Origin: SIG307 sp964609025
GTDB taxonomy: Bacteria; Bacillota; Clostridia; Lachnospirales; Lachnospiraceae
Assembly (NCBI GenBank): GCA_964609025.1
Contig: CAZSQM010000003.1
Location: forward strand, 62,001-126,000
Length of the DNA: 64,000 nucleotides
Direction: 5' to 3'
The notes beneath the pieces are model-generated. The model was not told the origin of the DNA. It saw only the letters and a program-made list of their open reading frames with translations, and did not search any database. A program made the position numbers and the translations under genes. Shown piece after piece: positions 8,215 to 17,341 of the stretch. Positions within the stretch are counted from its first letter, which is position 1. Each line of letters begins with the position of its first letter.

Positions 8215-11029
8215 ATGGCAAAAATGAGGGTAAGTGAACTTGCAAAGGAATTAGATATCCAGAGTAAGGACATTATAAACTATCTGGGCGAATATAACTT
8301 TGAAATCAAGAGCCATTCCAGTAATCTGGATGAACGGCAGATTTCTATGATTCGCGGCAGATTCGGCGATTTGGCAAAGCTAGAGAAGGCGAAGAAAGCA
8401 GACGAAGAAAAGAAGCCGGAAAAGAAAGCAGAGACCAAGACAAAGGCAGTCGCCCCAACGGAGAAGAAGACCGGAAAGAAAGAGGAAAAGCCGGAAGAAA
8501 AGGAACCGGAAAAGAAAAAGACGGAAGAAACCGTTACACCGCCTGCACCGGAAGAAAAGAAAGAGGAAAGGGCGCACATTAACATTTTGGGAAATGTATA
8601 TGCACAGCAGGCAGAACGGAAGGCACAGCAGGCGCAGCAGAATCAGCAGAACCAGCAGAATGCCCAGAGAAACGGAGCGCGTCCGCAGGGAAACCGCCCG
8701 CAGGGGAACCGTCCGCAGGGCGACAGACCGCAGGGAGAGCGCAGATTCGGCGACCGTCCGCAGGGGAACCGTCCGCAGGGCGACAGACCGCAGGGAGAGC
8801 GCAGATTCGGCGNNNNNNNNNNNNNNNNNNNNNNNNNNNNNNNNNNNNNNNNNNNNNNNNNNNNNNNNNNNNNNNNNNNNNNNNNNNNNNNNNNNNNNNN
8901 NNNNNNNNNNNNACCGTCCGCAGGGAAACCGTCCGCAAGGCGACCGCATGGGCGGCAGACCGCAGAGCGGCTTTTCCAAAGACCGCTTCTTTGATAAGGA
9001 TGCGGATAAGGATGCAGTACAAAAAAGACCGGCTTCCCGGGCAAGAAACGACGGAAGAAGCGGTGCAAACAGCAGCATAAAGGCAGATTTTGCAAATGAA
9101 TTAACGAAAGAGCAAAGAGTTGCAGCCTTCAGTCATCGTGACCGCGATAAGGAACGAGAGAAAAAGAAAGATCGTGAAACCGATGAGGCAACATTAGAAA
9201 AGATGTTAAAGAAGAAGGATCCGAACCGCAAGGGCGCTTTCATTAAGCCGGAGGTAGTAAAGCCGGCAGAGGAGGAAATCAAGTCGATTGTAGTTCCGGA
9301 GGTGATTACCGTAAAGGAACTGGCAGATAAGCTAAAGCAGCCGGCGTCCGCTCTGGTAAAGAAACTTTTCCTTGCAGGCAAAATGGTTTCCATCAATCAG
9401 GAGATTAGTTTTGAGGAAGCGGAAGAAATCGCATTGGAATATGACTGCATTGTCGAGAAGGAAGTAAAGGTTAATATGGTGGAAGAGCTTTTAAAAGAGG
9501 CGGAAGAAGACGAAAGCCTGATGAAAAAGCGTCCGCCGGTAGTCTGTGTTATGGGTCATGTCGATCATGGTAAGACTTCTTTGCTTGACGCAATTCGTGA
9601 GGCGAATGTAACCGCGAAGGAAGCAGGCGGCATTACACAGCATATCGGAGCTTATACCGTAGAGGCAAACGGAGAAAAGATTACGTTCCTCGACACACCG
9701 GGTCATGAAGCGTTTACTTCTATGCGTATGCGCGGTGCAAAGTCGACGGATATCGCAATTCTTGTGGTTGCGGCGGACGACGGTGTTATGCCGCAGACCG
9801 TAGAGGCAATCAACCATGCGAAGGCGGCGGGCATCCAGATTATTGTTGCTGTCAATAAGATTGATAAGCCGAGCGCAAACGTAGAGCGCGTAAAGCAGGA
9901 GCTTACGGAGCACGAGCTTGTTGCGGAGGACTGGGGCGGCGACACGATTTTCGTTCCGGTGTCCGCACATACGAAGGAAGGTATTACGCAGCTTTTGGAA
10001 ATGATTCTTCTGACTGCGGAAATGTGCGAGTTAAAGGCAAATCCGGACCGAAAGGCAAGAGGTATCGTAATCGAGGCACAGCTGGATAAGGGCAAAGGGC
10101 CGGTAGCAACCATACTGGTGCAGAAGGGTACGCTTCATGTAGGCGATATCGTGGCAATCGGTTCCGCTTACGGTAAAGTGCGTGCGATGATGGACGATAA
10201 GGGACGCAGGGTAAAGGAAGCGACTCCGTCCATGCCGGTAGAGATTCTTGGCTTAAACGAAGTTCCGAATGCCGGTGAAATTGTGATTGCAACGGAAAAC
10301 GAGAAAGAGGCAAGAAATATTGCCGAGGCGTTTATTTCGCAGGGCAAGGAGCGCCTGATTGCGGATACGAAGGCAAAGCTTTCTCTGGATGGTCTGTTCT
10401 CGCAGATTCAGGCGGGTAACATTAAGGAACTGAATCTTATTGTAAAGGCAGATGTACAAGGCTCCGTAGAGGCAGTAAAGCAGAGTCTGTTAAAGTTAAG
10501 CAACGATGAGGTGGCAATCCGTATTATCCACAGCGGCGTCGGCGCAATCAATGAGTCCGACGTGAGCCTTGCAAGCGCATCCAATGCGATTATCATCGGC
10601 TTTAATATCCGTCCGGATAATATGGCAAAGGAAATGGCGGATCGCGAAAAGGTAGACGTAAGACTGTACCGCGTAATCTACAACGCAATCGAGGACGTAG
10701 AGGCAGCAATGAAGGGCCTGCTTGACCCGGTTTACGAAGAGAAGGTAATCGGTCATGCAGAGGTGCGTCAGGTATTCAAGGCTTCCGGTCTTGGTATGAT
10801 TGCAGGCTCCTACGTTTTGGACGGTAAGATTGTGCGCGGCTGTAAGGCGCGTATCTCCCGTGAGGGCGAGCAGATTTTCGAGGGCGACCTTGCTTCCTTA
10901 AAGCGTTTCAAGGACGACGTCAAGGAAGTGGCAGCCGGCTACGAGTGCGGTCTTGTATTTGAAAAGTTCAATGATATCAAGGAGCTTGACCAGATTGAGC
11001 TTTATGTAATGGAAGAGGTACCGAGATAA
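8215..11029 (+). CDS. infB: Translation initiation factor IF-2, interrupted by an assembly gap
   Basis: IF-2 is the GTPase that brings initiator tRNA to the ribosome. Residues 1-50 form the IF2N domain (VSELAKELDIQSKDIINYL). A long charged linker follows, with Lys/Glu tracts, then Gln/Asn tracts, then the RPQG repeat. The gap (8813-8912) falls inside this repeat. Downstream come a second IF2N domain, the G domain with GHVDHGKT, DTPGHE, NKID and SAHTKEG, and the C-terminal fMet-tRNA-binding domains. The parts on either side of the N run are in different frames as written, but their real bases total 2715 nt, exactly 905 codons. The gene is therefore intact if the true gap is a multiple of three. 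The stop overlaps the rbfA start (TAATG). Confidence 0.95.
8701..8812 (+). repeat. 60-bp tandem repeat in the infB linker
   Basis: Positions 8701-8752 and 8761-8812 are identical, giving a period of exactly 60 bp (20 codons, built on RPQGN/RPQGD/RPQGERRFGD). Degenerate shorter RPQGN units precede and follow it. The second copy runs into the N gap. Confidence 0.95.
8813..8912. other. Assembly gap of 100 N
   Basis: Exactly 100 N, a conventional placeholder length. The base before the gap ends at phase 52 of the 60-bp infB repeat, and the bases after it (ACCGTCCG) are phases 53-60. The flanks therefore join in register, and the missing sequence is probably a whole number of repeat units, possibly zero. 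Confidence 0.95.
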
Positions 11030-11421
11030 TGAGAAAAAACAGTGTTAAAAATACGCGAATCAATGCGGAGGTACAGCGTGAATTAAGTACCCTGATTCGT
11101 GAGGAGTGCAAGGACCCGCGCATCCATCCGATGACCTCGGTGGTTGCGGCGGAGGTTGCGCCGGATTTAAAAACGGCTAAGATTTATATCAGTGTTCTGG
11201 GAGATGAAGAAGCGGTGGCAAATACGCTGCGCGGCTTAAAGAGCGCGGCGTCCCATCTGCGCTCTAAACTGGCGAAGTCGTTAAATCTCAGAAATACGCC
11301 GGAGCTTACCTTTGTAGGCGACCGTTCGATTGCCTACGGCGTGTCGATGTCAAAGTTAATCGACGATGTAACGGCACAGCTTCCGGAACGTAAGGAAGAA
11401 GAAAACGAAGCAGAGGAATAG
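11029..11421 (+). CDS. rbfA: Ribosome-binding factor A
   Basis: This 130-residue protein binds the 30S subunit during late maturation of 16S rRNA. It has the RbfA KH-like fold: RINAEVQRELSTLIREECKDPRI, the VAPDLKTAKIYISVLG strand-helix, and LRNTPELTFVGDRSIAYG. Length is typical; the C-terminus is a short acidic tail (EEENEAEE). The ATG overlaps the infB stop by one base, so it is translationally coupled. Confidence 0.95.
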   Translation: MRKNSVKNTRINAEVQRELSTLIREECKDPRIHPMTSVVAAEVAPDLKTAKIYISVLGDEEAVANTLRGLKSAASHLRSKLAKSLNLRNTPELTFVGDRSIAYGVSMSKLIDDVTAQLPERKEEENEAEE

Positions 11422-11451
11422 AACAGGGAGAAAGCAGAAAGAGGGGATAGC

Positions 11452-12429
11452 ATGTTAGAATTGTTGAGCTTAGTGAAAAATGCGGACACGATTGCCATTG
11501 CCGGGCATGTTCGTCCCGACGGCGACTGTGTGGGTTCCTGTCTGGGGTTGTACAATTATCTGACGGAGTGCTTCGGAGCGAAAAAGCAGATTGATGTGTA
11601 TTTGGAAAGTGTTCCGGCCGCCTTTTCTTTTCTGAAAAATGCAGAAAAGGCGCTGCCGGAAGCAAAACAGGATACGGTGTATGATTTGTTTATCGCGCTG
11701 GACTGCGGAAGCGCAGACCGGCTGGGTTTTACGGAGGCATTATTTGATACGGCACGTAAAACCGTGAATATCGACCACCATATCAGCAATACAAAGTTTG
11801 CACAGTACAATCATGTGGAGGGGGAAGCAAGCTCCGCCAGTGAAGTTTTATACGGCTTTTTGAAACGGGAACATGTGAGCAAGCCGGTTGCGGAGTGCCT
11901 TTACCTCGGCATTGTACACGATACCGGTGTGTTTAAGCATTCCAATACGTCAAAAAGGACGATGGAGATTGCGGGGTGTCTTTTGGAAACCGGCATTTCC
12001 CCGTCGCAGATTATTGACGATTCTTTTTATCGCAAGACATATTTGCAGAACCAGATTTTGGGACGCTGCCTGTTAGAAAGCATCCTTTTGTTAGACGGAA
12101 AGATTATATTCTCTTTCATTTCACAAAAAATTATGCAGCTTTACGGTGCGGTTCCGTCCGATTTGGACGGCATCATCGACCAGATGCGTGTGACCGAGGG
12201 CGTGGAGGTTGCGATGCTTGTCCGTGAGGAGGGAGCGCAGATACACAAGGTCAGCATGCGTTCCAACGGCAAAGTGGATGTCAGCAAAATCTGCTGTCTG
12301 TTCGGCGGCGGCGGGCACAAAATGGCGGCAGGCTGTACGATGAACGGTTCCATACACGATGTGGTGAACAACCTTTCCGTGCAGATTGAGCATCAGCTTT
12401 GTTCCCGGGCGGTAAACGAGGAGAACTAG
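11452..12429 (+). CDS. nrnA: DHH-family bifunctional oligoribonuclease/PAP phosphatase (NrnA-like)
   Basis: The 325-residue protein is a DHH/DHHA1 phosphoesterase that degrades short oligonucleotides and can dephosphorylate 3'-phosphoadenosine 5'-phosphate. Metal-binding motifs are visible in order: AGHVRPDGDCVGS, ALDCGSADR, the name-giving NIDHHISNTKFA, and VHDTGVFKHSNT. The DHHA1 domain ends with the GGGHKMAAGCTM substrate-binding loop. Its place between rbfA and truB is standard in Firmicutes. Its stop directly abuts the truB start codon. Confidence 0.92.
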   Translation: MLELLSLVKNADTIAIAGHVRPDGDCVGSCLGLYNYLTECFGAKKQIDVYLESVPAAFSFLKNAEKALPEAKQDTVYDLFIALDCGSADRLGFTEALFDTARKTVNIDHHISNTKFAQYNHVEGEASSASEVLYGFLKREHVSKPVAECLYLGIVHDTGVFKHSNTSKRTMEIAGCLLETGISPSQIIDDSFYRKTYLQNQILGRCLLESILLLDGKIIFSFISQKIMQLYGAVPSDLDGIIDQMRVTEGVEVAMLVREEGAQIHKVSMRSNGKVDVSKICCLFGGGGHKMAAGCTMNGSIHDVVNNLSVQIEHQLCSRAVNEEN

Positions 12430-13344
12430 ATGGACGGTATCATCAATATATATAAAGAGGCAGGCTATACCTCCCATGACGTGGTAGCGAAGCTGCGCGG
12501 CATTCTGCGGGAACGAAAAATCGGACATACCGGGACGTTAGACCCGCAGGCAACGGGGGTTCTTCCGGTCTGCATCGGGAAAGCGACGAAGCTTTGCGAA
12601 CTGCTTCTGGATAAAGAAAAAGCCTATGAGGCGGTTATGCTTCTCGGGGTTACTACCGATACGGAGGATATGACCGGACGGGAAATCAGCCGGAAAAAGC
12701 CTTGTGTTACGGAGGAGGAAGTGCGGCGCGCCGCAGAACGATTTACCGGAAGTTACGGTCAGATACCGCCGATGTACTCCGCACTGAAAGTAGACGGAAA
12801 GCGTCTGTATGAGCTGGCCCGTGACGGAAAAGAAATCGAGCGGAAGCCGAGAGAAGTTGAAATTTTTGAAAATACGCCCCTTTCTTTCACCTATGGAGAG
12901 GAGGGCATGGTGGAAACCGTTACGCTTCGCGTACGCTGTTCCAAGGGAACCTATATTCGCAGTCTTTTGCGGGATATGGGAGAGTTTTTGGGCTGCGGCG
13001 CTTGTATGCAGTCTCTTGTCCGCACGCAGGCGGGAGAATTTTTCATTGAGGAGGCTGCCACGTTAGCGGAGGTTGAGGCGGCACGGGACGACAACCGCCT
13101 GCAGGAACTGATTCTTCCGGTAGAAAAAATGCTGGCAAAGTATCCGGCGGGGACCGTAAAAGCGCCTTTTGAGCGCTATTTATACAACGGAAACCAGCTG
13201 ACTCTGGTGATGCTAAAAACGGCGGCGGAGTTTGCGGACGGGGACGGTGTGCGGCTCTATGACGAAAAGGGAAATTTGATTGGACTGTATCGTTACAGCC
13301 GTGACAAAAACGTGTTGCGTCCCGATAAAATGTTTCTGCCATAA
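12430..13344 (+). CDS. truB: tRNA pseudouridine(55) synthase
   Basis: TruB makes pseudouridine 55 in the T-loop of tRNAs. The catalytic Asp lies in GHTGTLDPQATGVLP (about residues 36-50). IPPMYSALKVDGKRLYELAR and CSKGTYIRSLLRDMG are the other family motifs, and the C-terminal 60 residues form the PUA-like end. The 304-residue length is normal. It starts immediately after the preceding stop and precedes ribF, as in many Firmicutes. Confidence 0.95.
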   Translation: MDGIINIYKEAGYTSHDVVAKLRGILRERKIGHTGTLDPQATGVLPVCIGKATKLCELLLDKEKAYEAVMLLGVTTDTEDMTGREISRKKPCVTEEEVRRAAERFTGSYGQIPPMYSALKVDGKRLYELARDGKEIERKPREVEIFENTPLSFTYGEEGMVETVTLRVRCSKGTYIRSLLRDMGEFLGCGACMQSLVRTQAGEFFIEEAATLAEVEAARDDNRLQELILPVEKMLAKYPAGTVKAPFERYLYNGNQLTLVMLKTAAEFADGDGVRLYDEKGNLIGLYRYSRDKNVLRPDKMFLP

Positions 13345-13370
13345 AATAAAACTGAAGGAAGGTGGATTTG

Positions 13371-14261
13371 GTGTTTCGGATTACAGAAAATTCCGAGTGC
13401 CTTTCGGAACAGACCGCGGTAACCATCGGGAAGTTTGATGGGATTCATCTGGGACACAGGAGCCTTTTGGAAGCGGTGTTAAAGGAAAAGAAAAACGGAT
13501 ATGCTGCCTGTGTGCTTTCTCTGGTAAAGTCCGACGGCGGCAGAAACGTGATTTATACAAAGGAAGAACAGAGCTTGTTATGTGACGCGCTCGGAATTGA
13601 TATTCTGGCGGAATATTCTTTCGATGAAACGTTACGGGAATTGTCGGCGGAGCAGTTTATTTCGGAAGTTCTTTGCCGGAAATTTAATGCAAAGGTAATC
13701 GTTGCAGGAGAAGATTTCCGGTTCGGAAAGGGCAGAGCGGGCGACGTGAAGCTTTTGAACGCCTTGGAAAAGACTTACGGATACCGGACGGTCTGCGTTC
13801 CGAAAGTAGAAAAGACGGGGATGCGAATCAGCAGTACCGGCATTCGGGAACTTCTTTCCCTGGGGAAAATCGAAGAAGCGAATCGTTTGCTTGGACAGCC
13901 GTATTTTTTGTGCGGCGAGGTGGTACACGGAAAACAGCTGGGAAGAACCATCGGATTCCCGACGATTAATGTGCTTCCGCCTGAGGAAAAGCTGCTTCCG
14001 GCATACGGCGTCTATGCAACGCAGACAAAACTGGACGGAGTCTGGTATCGGGGAATTACCAATGTGGGGCTGCGGCCTACGGTAAATTCCGGAAGTGCAG
14101 TCAGCGTGGAAACCTATCTGCTGCATTGTTCCGGCAATCTATACGGGAAAAGGGCGGAAATCCGGTTCCTGCAGTTCCTTCGTCCGGAGCAGAGGTTTCA
14201 GAGTGTGGAGGAATTAACCGAGGCGATTCGCAGGGATGCGGAAAAAGCAGAAAAACTGTAA
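13371..14261 (+). CDS. ribF: Bifunctional riboflavin kinase/FAD synthetase
   Basis: RibF converts riboflavin to FMN and then FAD. The N-terminal nucleotidyltransferase domain contains IGKFDGIHLGHRSLL and VAGEDFRFGKGRAGD; ISSTGIRELLSLG closes it. The C-terminal kinase domain contains VVHGKQLGRTIGFPTIN and YGVYAT, with NVGLRPTV. GTG 13371 is preferred over the in-frame GTG 13362, because the GGAAGG ribosome binding site (13357-13362) overlaps the earlier codon and is well spaced from the later one; this gives 296 residues. It closes the rimP operon. Confidence 0.9.
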   Translation: MFRITENSECLSEQTAVTIGKFDGIHLGHRSLLEAVLKEKKNGYAACVLSLVKSDGGRNVIYTKEEQSLLCDALGIDILAEYSFDETLRELSAEQFISEVLCRKFNAKVIVAGEDFRFGKGRAGDVKLLNALEKTYGYRTVCVPKVEKTGMRISSTGIRELLSLGKIEEANRLLGQPYFLCGEVVHGKQLGRTIGFPTINVLPPEEKLLPAYGVYATQTKLDGVWYRGITNVGLRPTVNSGSAVSVETYLLHCSGNLYGKRAEIRFLQFLRPEQRFQSVEELTEAIRRDAEKAEKL

Positions 14262-14328
14262 AATTTGTAAGAAAAAGAAGTAAAACTTTTTTTGTTTTTA
14301 GGAAAAATGCCGAAGTTAATATTTCAAA

Positions 14329-14357
14329 TTGTTTTTTCCGGAGAGAACCATTAAAAT
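14329..14357 (+). promoter_or_regulatory. Probable sigma-A promoter upstream of the Na/Pi symporter
   Basis: TTGTTT (14329-14334), a 17-bp spacer and TAAAAT (14352-14357). The surrounding 170-bp intergenic stretch is A+T-rich, and no convincing terminator for ribF is seen in it. Confidence 0.5.
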
Positions 14358-14428
14358 AGAATATAACGAATGAAATTGACGGGAATGAGTATTCTTTCCG
14401 AGATACAGGCAGATAAGAGGAGGTTCAT

Positions 14429-16114
14429 ATGGGAGCACAGGTTCTATTGGCTCTTGCCGCGGGATTGGGACTGTTTTTATATGGTATGAAACTGATGAGT
14501 GAAGGCTTGGAAAAGGCGGCCGGTGCAAGACTTCGTAAAATCCTTGAGCTGGTTACGAAAAATCGCTTTTTCGGTATGATTGTCGGTATTTTATTTACCG
14601 CGGTCATTCAGTCCTCCAGTGCGACGACCGTTCTCGTTGTCAGCTTTGTTAATGCGGGGCTGATGGATTTGACACAGGCGGCGGGCGTAATCTTAGGTGC
14701 CAATATCGGTACGACGGTAACAGCACAGCTGATTGCCTTTAACTTAAGCGACGTAGCGCCGATTTTCCTGATTGTCGGTGTGGTTATGGTAATGTTTTTC
14801 CACCAGCCGATGGTGAAGCGTATCGGCGAGGTTGTATTAGGCTTCGGTATGCTGTTTTTCGGTATGAGCGTAATGTCGGGCGGCATGGAGGTTTTAAGGG
14901 ATTCACCGATTATTGCGGAGATTCTGTCTTCCTTAACGCACCCGTTCTTTGCGGTATGCGTCGGCTTTATCGTTACCGCAGTGCTGCAAAGCTCTTCCGC
15001 AACGGTCGGTATCGTCCTCTTAATGGCTTCTCAGGGGCTGATTCCGTTGGAAATCTGTTTTTATATTATTCTCGGTTGTAATATGGGCTCCTGCGTATCC
15101 GCTCTGGTGGCAAGCATCGGCGGGAAAAAGATGGCGAAGCGTTCCGCCCACATTCATTTTATCGTCAACGTAATCGGTTCCGCTGCGATTATGGTGGTGC
15201 TGTTCTTCTTAAAGGATCAGATTATATCCCTGATTACCGGAATCTCTACCGCAATGGGAATCGAAGACGTTTATGTGAACGGCATTAATGCAAAAATTGC
15301 GCGGGATGTTGCCAATACGCATTTGATTTTTAAGGTATTTCAGGTGCTTATCTGCTTCCCGCTTGTAAAGCCGATTGTAAAATTAACGTATCTTATTGTA
15401 CCGGGTGACGACAAAAAGGCGGACAACATGCATTTGGAATACATCGGGGAAAACAGCGTATTTTCTACGACCGCTGCCGTACCGAATATTATCAGCGAAA
15501 CAACGCGGATGGCGGGGATTGCCATTGATAACCTTTCCAAGGGAATTGATGTGCTTTTTTCCAAGGACCCGGAGGTAATCGAGAAGATTTATCAGACGGA
15601 AAAATCGGTAAACTTCTTAAATGAAGAGATTACGAATTATCTGGTTAAGGCAAACCAGCTTTCCCTTCCGGTAGAGGACCGGAAGCTTCTCGGCGGCTTA
15701 TTCCATGTAGTAAACGATATTGAGCGTATCGGTGACCATGCGGAGAATATGGCGGACGCGGCGGTGCAGTTAAGCAACGACGGCCTGAGTATCAGTAAGC
15801 TCGGCGAGGAACAGATTCGTGATATGTTTGAAAAGACAAAGCGGCTGTTACAATATTCGTTAGAGGCTTTTGAAAAGAAAAACGAAGAGCATCTGCGTGA
15901 TATTCTTTCGCTGGAGGATGAAATTGACGGGTTGGAGCGTACCCTGCAGGAAAGCCATGTAGAGCGTCTGACCCGCGGAGAATGCGACGCGGAAACCGGC
16001 ATGATTTTCACCGATGTGGTATCGAATATCGAGCGTGTGGCAGACCATGCAACAAATATCGCGTTTTCGATTATGTCCGATGAGGTAGAAAAGCCGGATA
16101 TTAGTAAGGGATGA
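14429..16114 (+). CDS. Na+/phosphate symporter family protein with C-terminal PhoU-like domain
   Basis: The 561-residue membrane protein has about 8-9 hydrophobic segments in residues 1-320. The two inverted-repeat signature motifs of the NptA/SLC34 family are present: AVIQSSSATTVLVVSFVNAG (about residue 53) and VLQSSSATVGIVLLMAS (about residue 185). Residues 350-555 form a cytoplasmic helical PhoU-like region (HVVNDIERIGDHAENMAD and VVSNIERVADHATNIAFS), the usual YjbB-type arrangement. It probably moves phosphate with sodium, with the PhoU part regulating activity. AAGAGGAGG precedes the ATG. It has its own promoter and stands between the rimP operon and the signalling operon. Confidence 0.9.
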   Translation: MGAQVLLALAAGLGLFLYGMKLMSEGLEKAAGARLRKILELVTKNRFFGMIVGILFTAVIQSSSATTVLVVSFVNAGLMDLTQAAGVILGANIGTTVTAQLIAFNLSDVAPIFLIVGVVMVMFFHQPMVKRIGEVVLGFGMLFFGMSVMSGGMEVLRDSPIIAEILSSLTHPFFAVCVGFIVTAVLQSSSATVGIVLLMASQGLIPLEICFYIILGCNMGSCVSALVASIGGKKMAKRSAHIHFIVNVIGSAAIMVVLFFLKDQIISLITGISTAMGIEDVYVNGINAKIARDVANTHLIFKVFQVLICFPLVKPIVKLTYLIVPGDDKKADNMHLEYIGENSVFSTTAAVPNIISETTRMAGIAIDNLSKGIDVLFSKDPEVIEKIYQTEKSVNFLNEEITNYLVKANQLSLPVEDRKLLGGLFHVVNDIERIGDHAENMADAAVQLSNDGLSISKLGEEQIRDMFEKTKRLLQYSLEAFEKKNEEHLRDILSLEDEIDGLERTLQESHVERLTRGECDAETGMIFTDVVSNIERVADHATNIAFSIMSDEVEKPDISKG

Positions 16115-16133
16115 TATCTATCCTTTTGGCTAG

Positions 16134-16162
16134 TTTACTTATCCGGCCTGACCGTGTATAAT
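16134..16162 (+). promoter_or_regulatory. Sigma-A promoter of the signalling operon
   Basis: TTTACT (16134-16139), a 17-bp spacer and a perfect TATAAT (16157-16162), placing the start near 16169 and leaving a leader of about 135 nt before the HD-GYP gene. Confidence 0.65.
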
Positions 16163-16304
16163 ATTATAAAAGGTGATGTACTGGCAACAGGAGATTATTC
16201 TGAACGGAAACACTACTTTCTGACACTACCGGAAGAAAAGATAGCAAAACGCGTGGAACTGATAGCCGACATGAAAGATACTTAAGAAAGAAAGAGGGAA
16301 TGGA

Positions 16305-17330
16305 ATGATGGATTGGATTCTAGTAGTTGATGATGATGCATCCAACCTTAAAATGGCAAGCCGAATATTGAGTGCGGAGCAAATGCGCGTAAGTTGTTTG
16401 AAATCGGGAGAAGATGCAATTAAATTCCTGCAGGAGAACAGACCGGACCTTATTCTTCTTGATATTCATATGCCGGGAATGGACGGTTTTGAAACGATTG
16501 CCGCGATTCGGGAAAACAAGACAACAGCAGATATTCCTGTTATTTTTCTTACAGCAGATGATGATAGTGATACGGAGACAAAGGGACTGATAGCCGGAGC
16601 AATGGATTTCCTTAAGAAACCTTTTGTGCCGGAGGTGCTTTTACTTCGCGTGAGACATACGATTGACTTGATTCGTCTTCAGACAGACTTATCCTGTGAA
16701 GTAGAGAAAAAAACGCAGGAAGTGACGGCGCAGCATGAGAAGCTTGAGAGAATATCCATGCAGATTGTAAAGACTTTGTCCGGTGCCATTGATGCCAAGG
16801 ATACTTATACCAATGGTCATTCTACAAGGGTTGCAGAATATTCCAAAGAAATTGCCAGACATGCAGGTTTTTCCGAATCTATGCAGGACGACATTTATAT
16901 GATGGGATTGCTCCATGATGTAGGAAAAATCGGCGTACCGGATGTTATTATTAATAAACCTGCAAAACTGACCGATGAGGAATATTCAAAAATAAAAAAT
17001 CATCCGGTTATGGGGGCAAGAATTTTGAAAAATATTACAGAGTTTCCAAAGTTGAGTACAGGTGCCAGGTGGCATCATGAACGCTATGACGGGAAAGGGT
17101 ATCCGGATGGTATTTCAGGGGAAGACATTCCTTTAGAAGCGCGAATTATTGCAATTGCAGATGCTTACGATGCAATGAGTTCAAGAAGAAGCTACCGGGA
17201 TGTGCTTCCACAGGCACAGGTCCGTGCTGAAATAGTAAAAGGGAAAGGAACACAGTTTGACCCGGTGTTCGCAGAAATTATGGTGTCTATGATTGATGAA
17301 GATACGGATTATCAGATGAGAGAAAAGTAG
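16305..17330 (+). CDS. Response regulator with HD-GYP cyclic-di-GMP phosphodiesterase output
   Basis: The 341-residue protein starts with a receiver domain (ILVVDDDASNLKMA; phospho-acceptor Asp53 in LLDIHMPGMDG; Lys in FLKKPF). A coiled linker at residues 125-150 leads to an HD-GYP domain: GHSTRVAEYSKEIA, the metal-binding HD in LLHDVGKIGVPD, then HHERYDGKGYPDG carrying the GYP motif, and IADAYDAMSS. All catalytic signature residues are present, so hydrolysis of cyclic-di-GMP is likely. GAGGGA lies before ATG 16305. It is the first gene of an operon with two hybrid kinases and is the probable output protein. It has no DNA-binding domain. The sequence is visibly A+T-richer than the flanking core genes. 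Confidence 0.92.
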   Translation: MMDWILVVDDDASNLKMASRILSAEQMRVSCLKSGEDAIKFLQENRPDLILLDIHMPGMDGFETIAAIRENKTTADIPVIFLTADDDSDTETKGLIAGAMDFLKKPFVPEVLLLRVRHTIDLIRLQTDLSCEVEKKTQEVTAQHEKLERISMQIVKTLSGAIDAKDTYTNGHSTRVAEYSKEIARHAGFSESMQDDIYMMGLLHDVGKIGVPDVIINKPAKLTDEEYSKIKNHPVMGARILKNITEFPKLSTGARWHHERYDGKGYPDGISGEDIPLEARIIAIADAYDAMSSRRSYRDVLPQAQVRAEIVKGKGTQFDPVFAEIMVSMIDEDTDYQMREK

Positions 17331-17341
17331 GTGAATCATTA

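Noticed and set aside
8380..9095. Antisense open frames across the infB linker and N gap
   Set aside because: They are open only because the linker is repetitive and the N run hides stops; infB on the + strand explains the region.
16176..16223. 15-residue leader peptide behind AGGTG in the signalling operon leader
   Set aside because: No runs of a single amino acid, no paired terminator/antiterminator, and no reason to expect attenuation.
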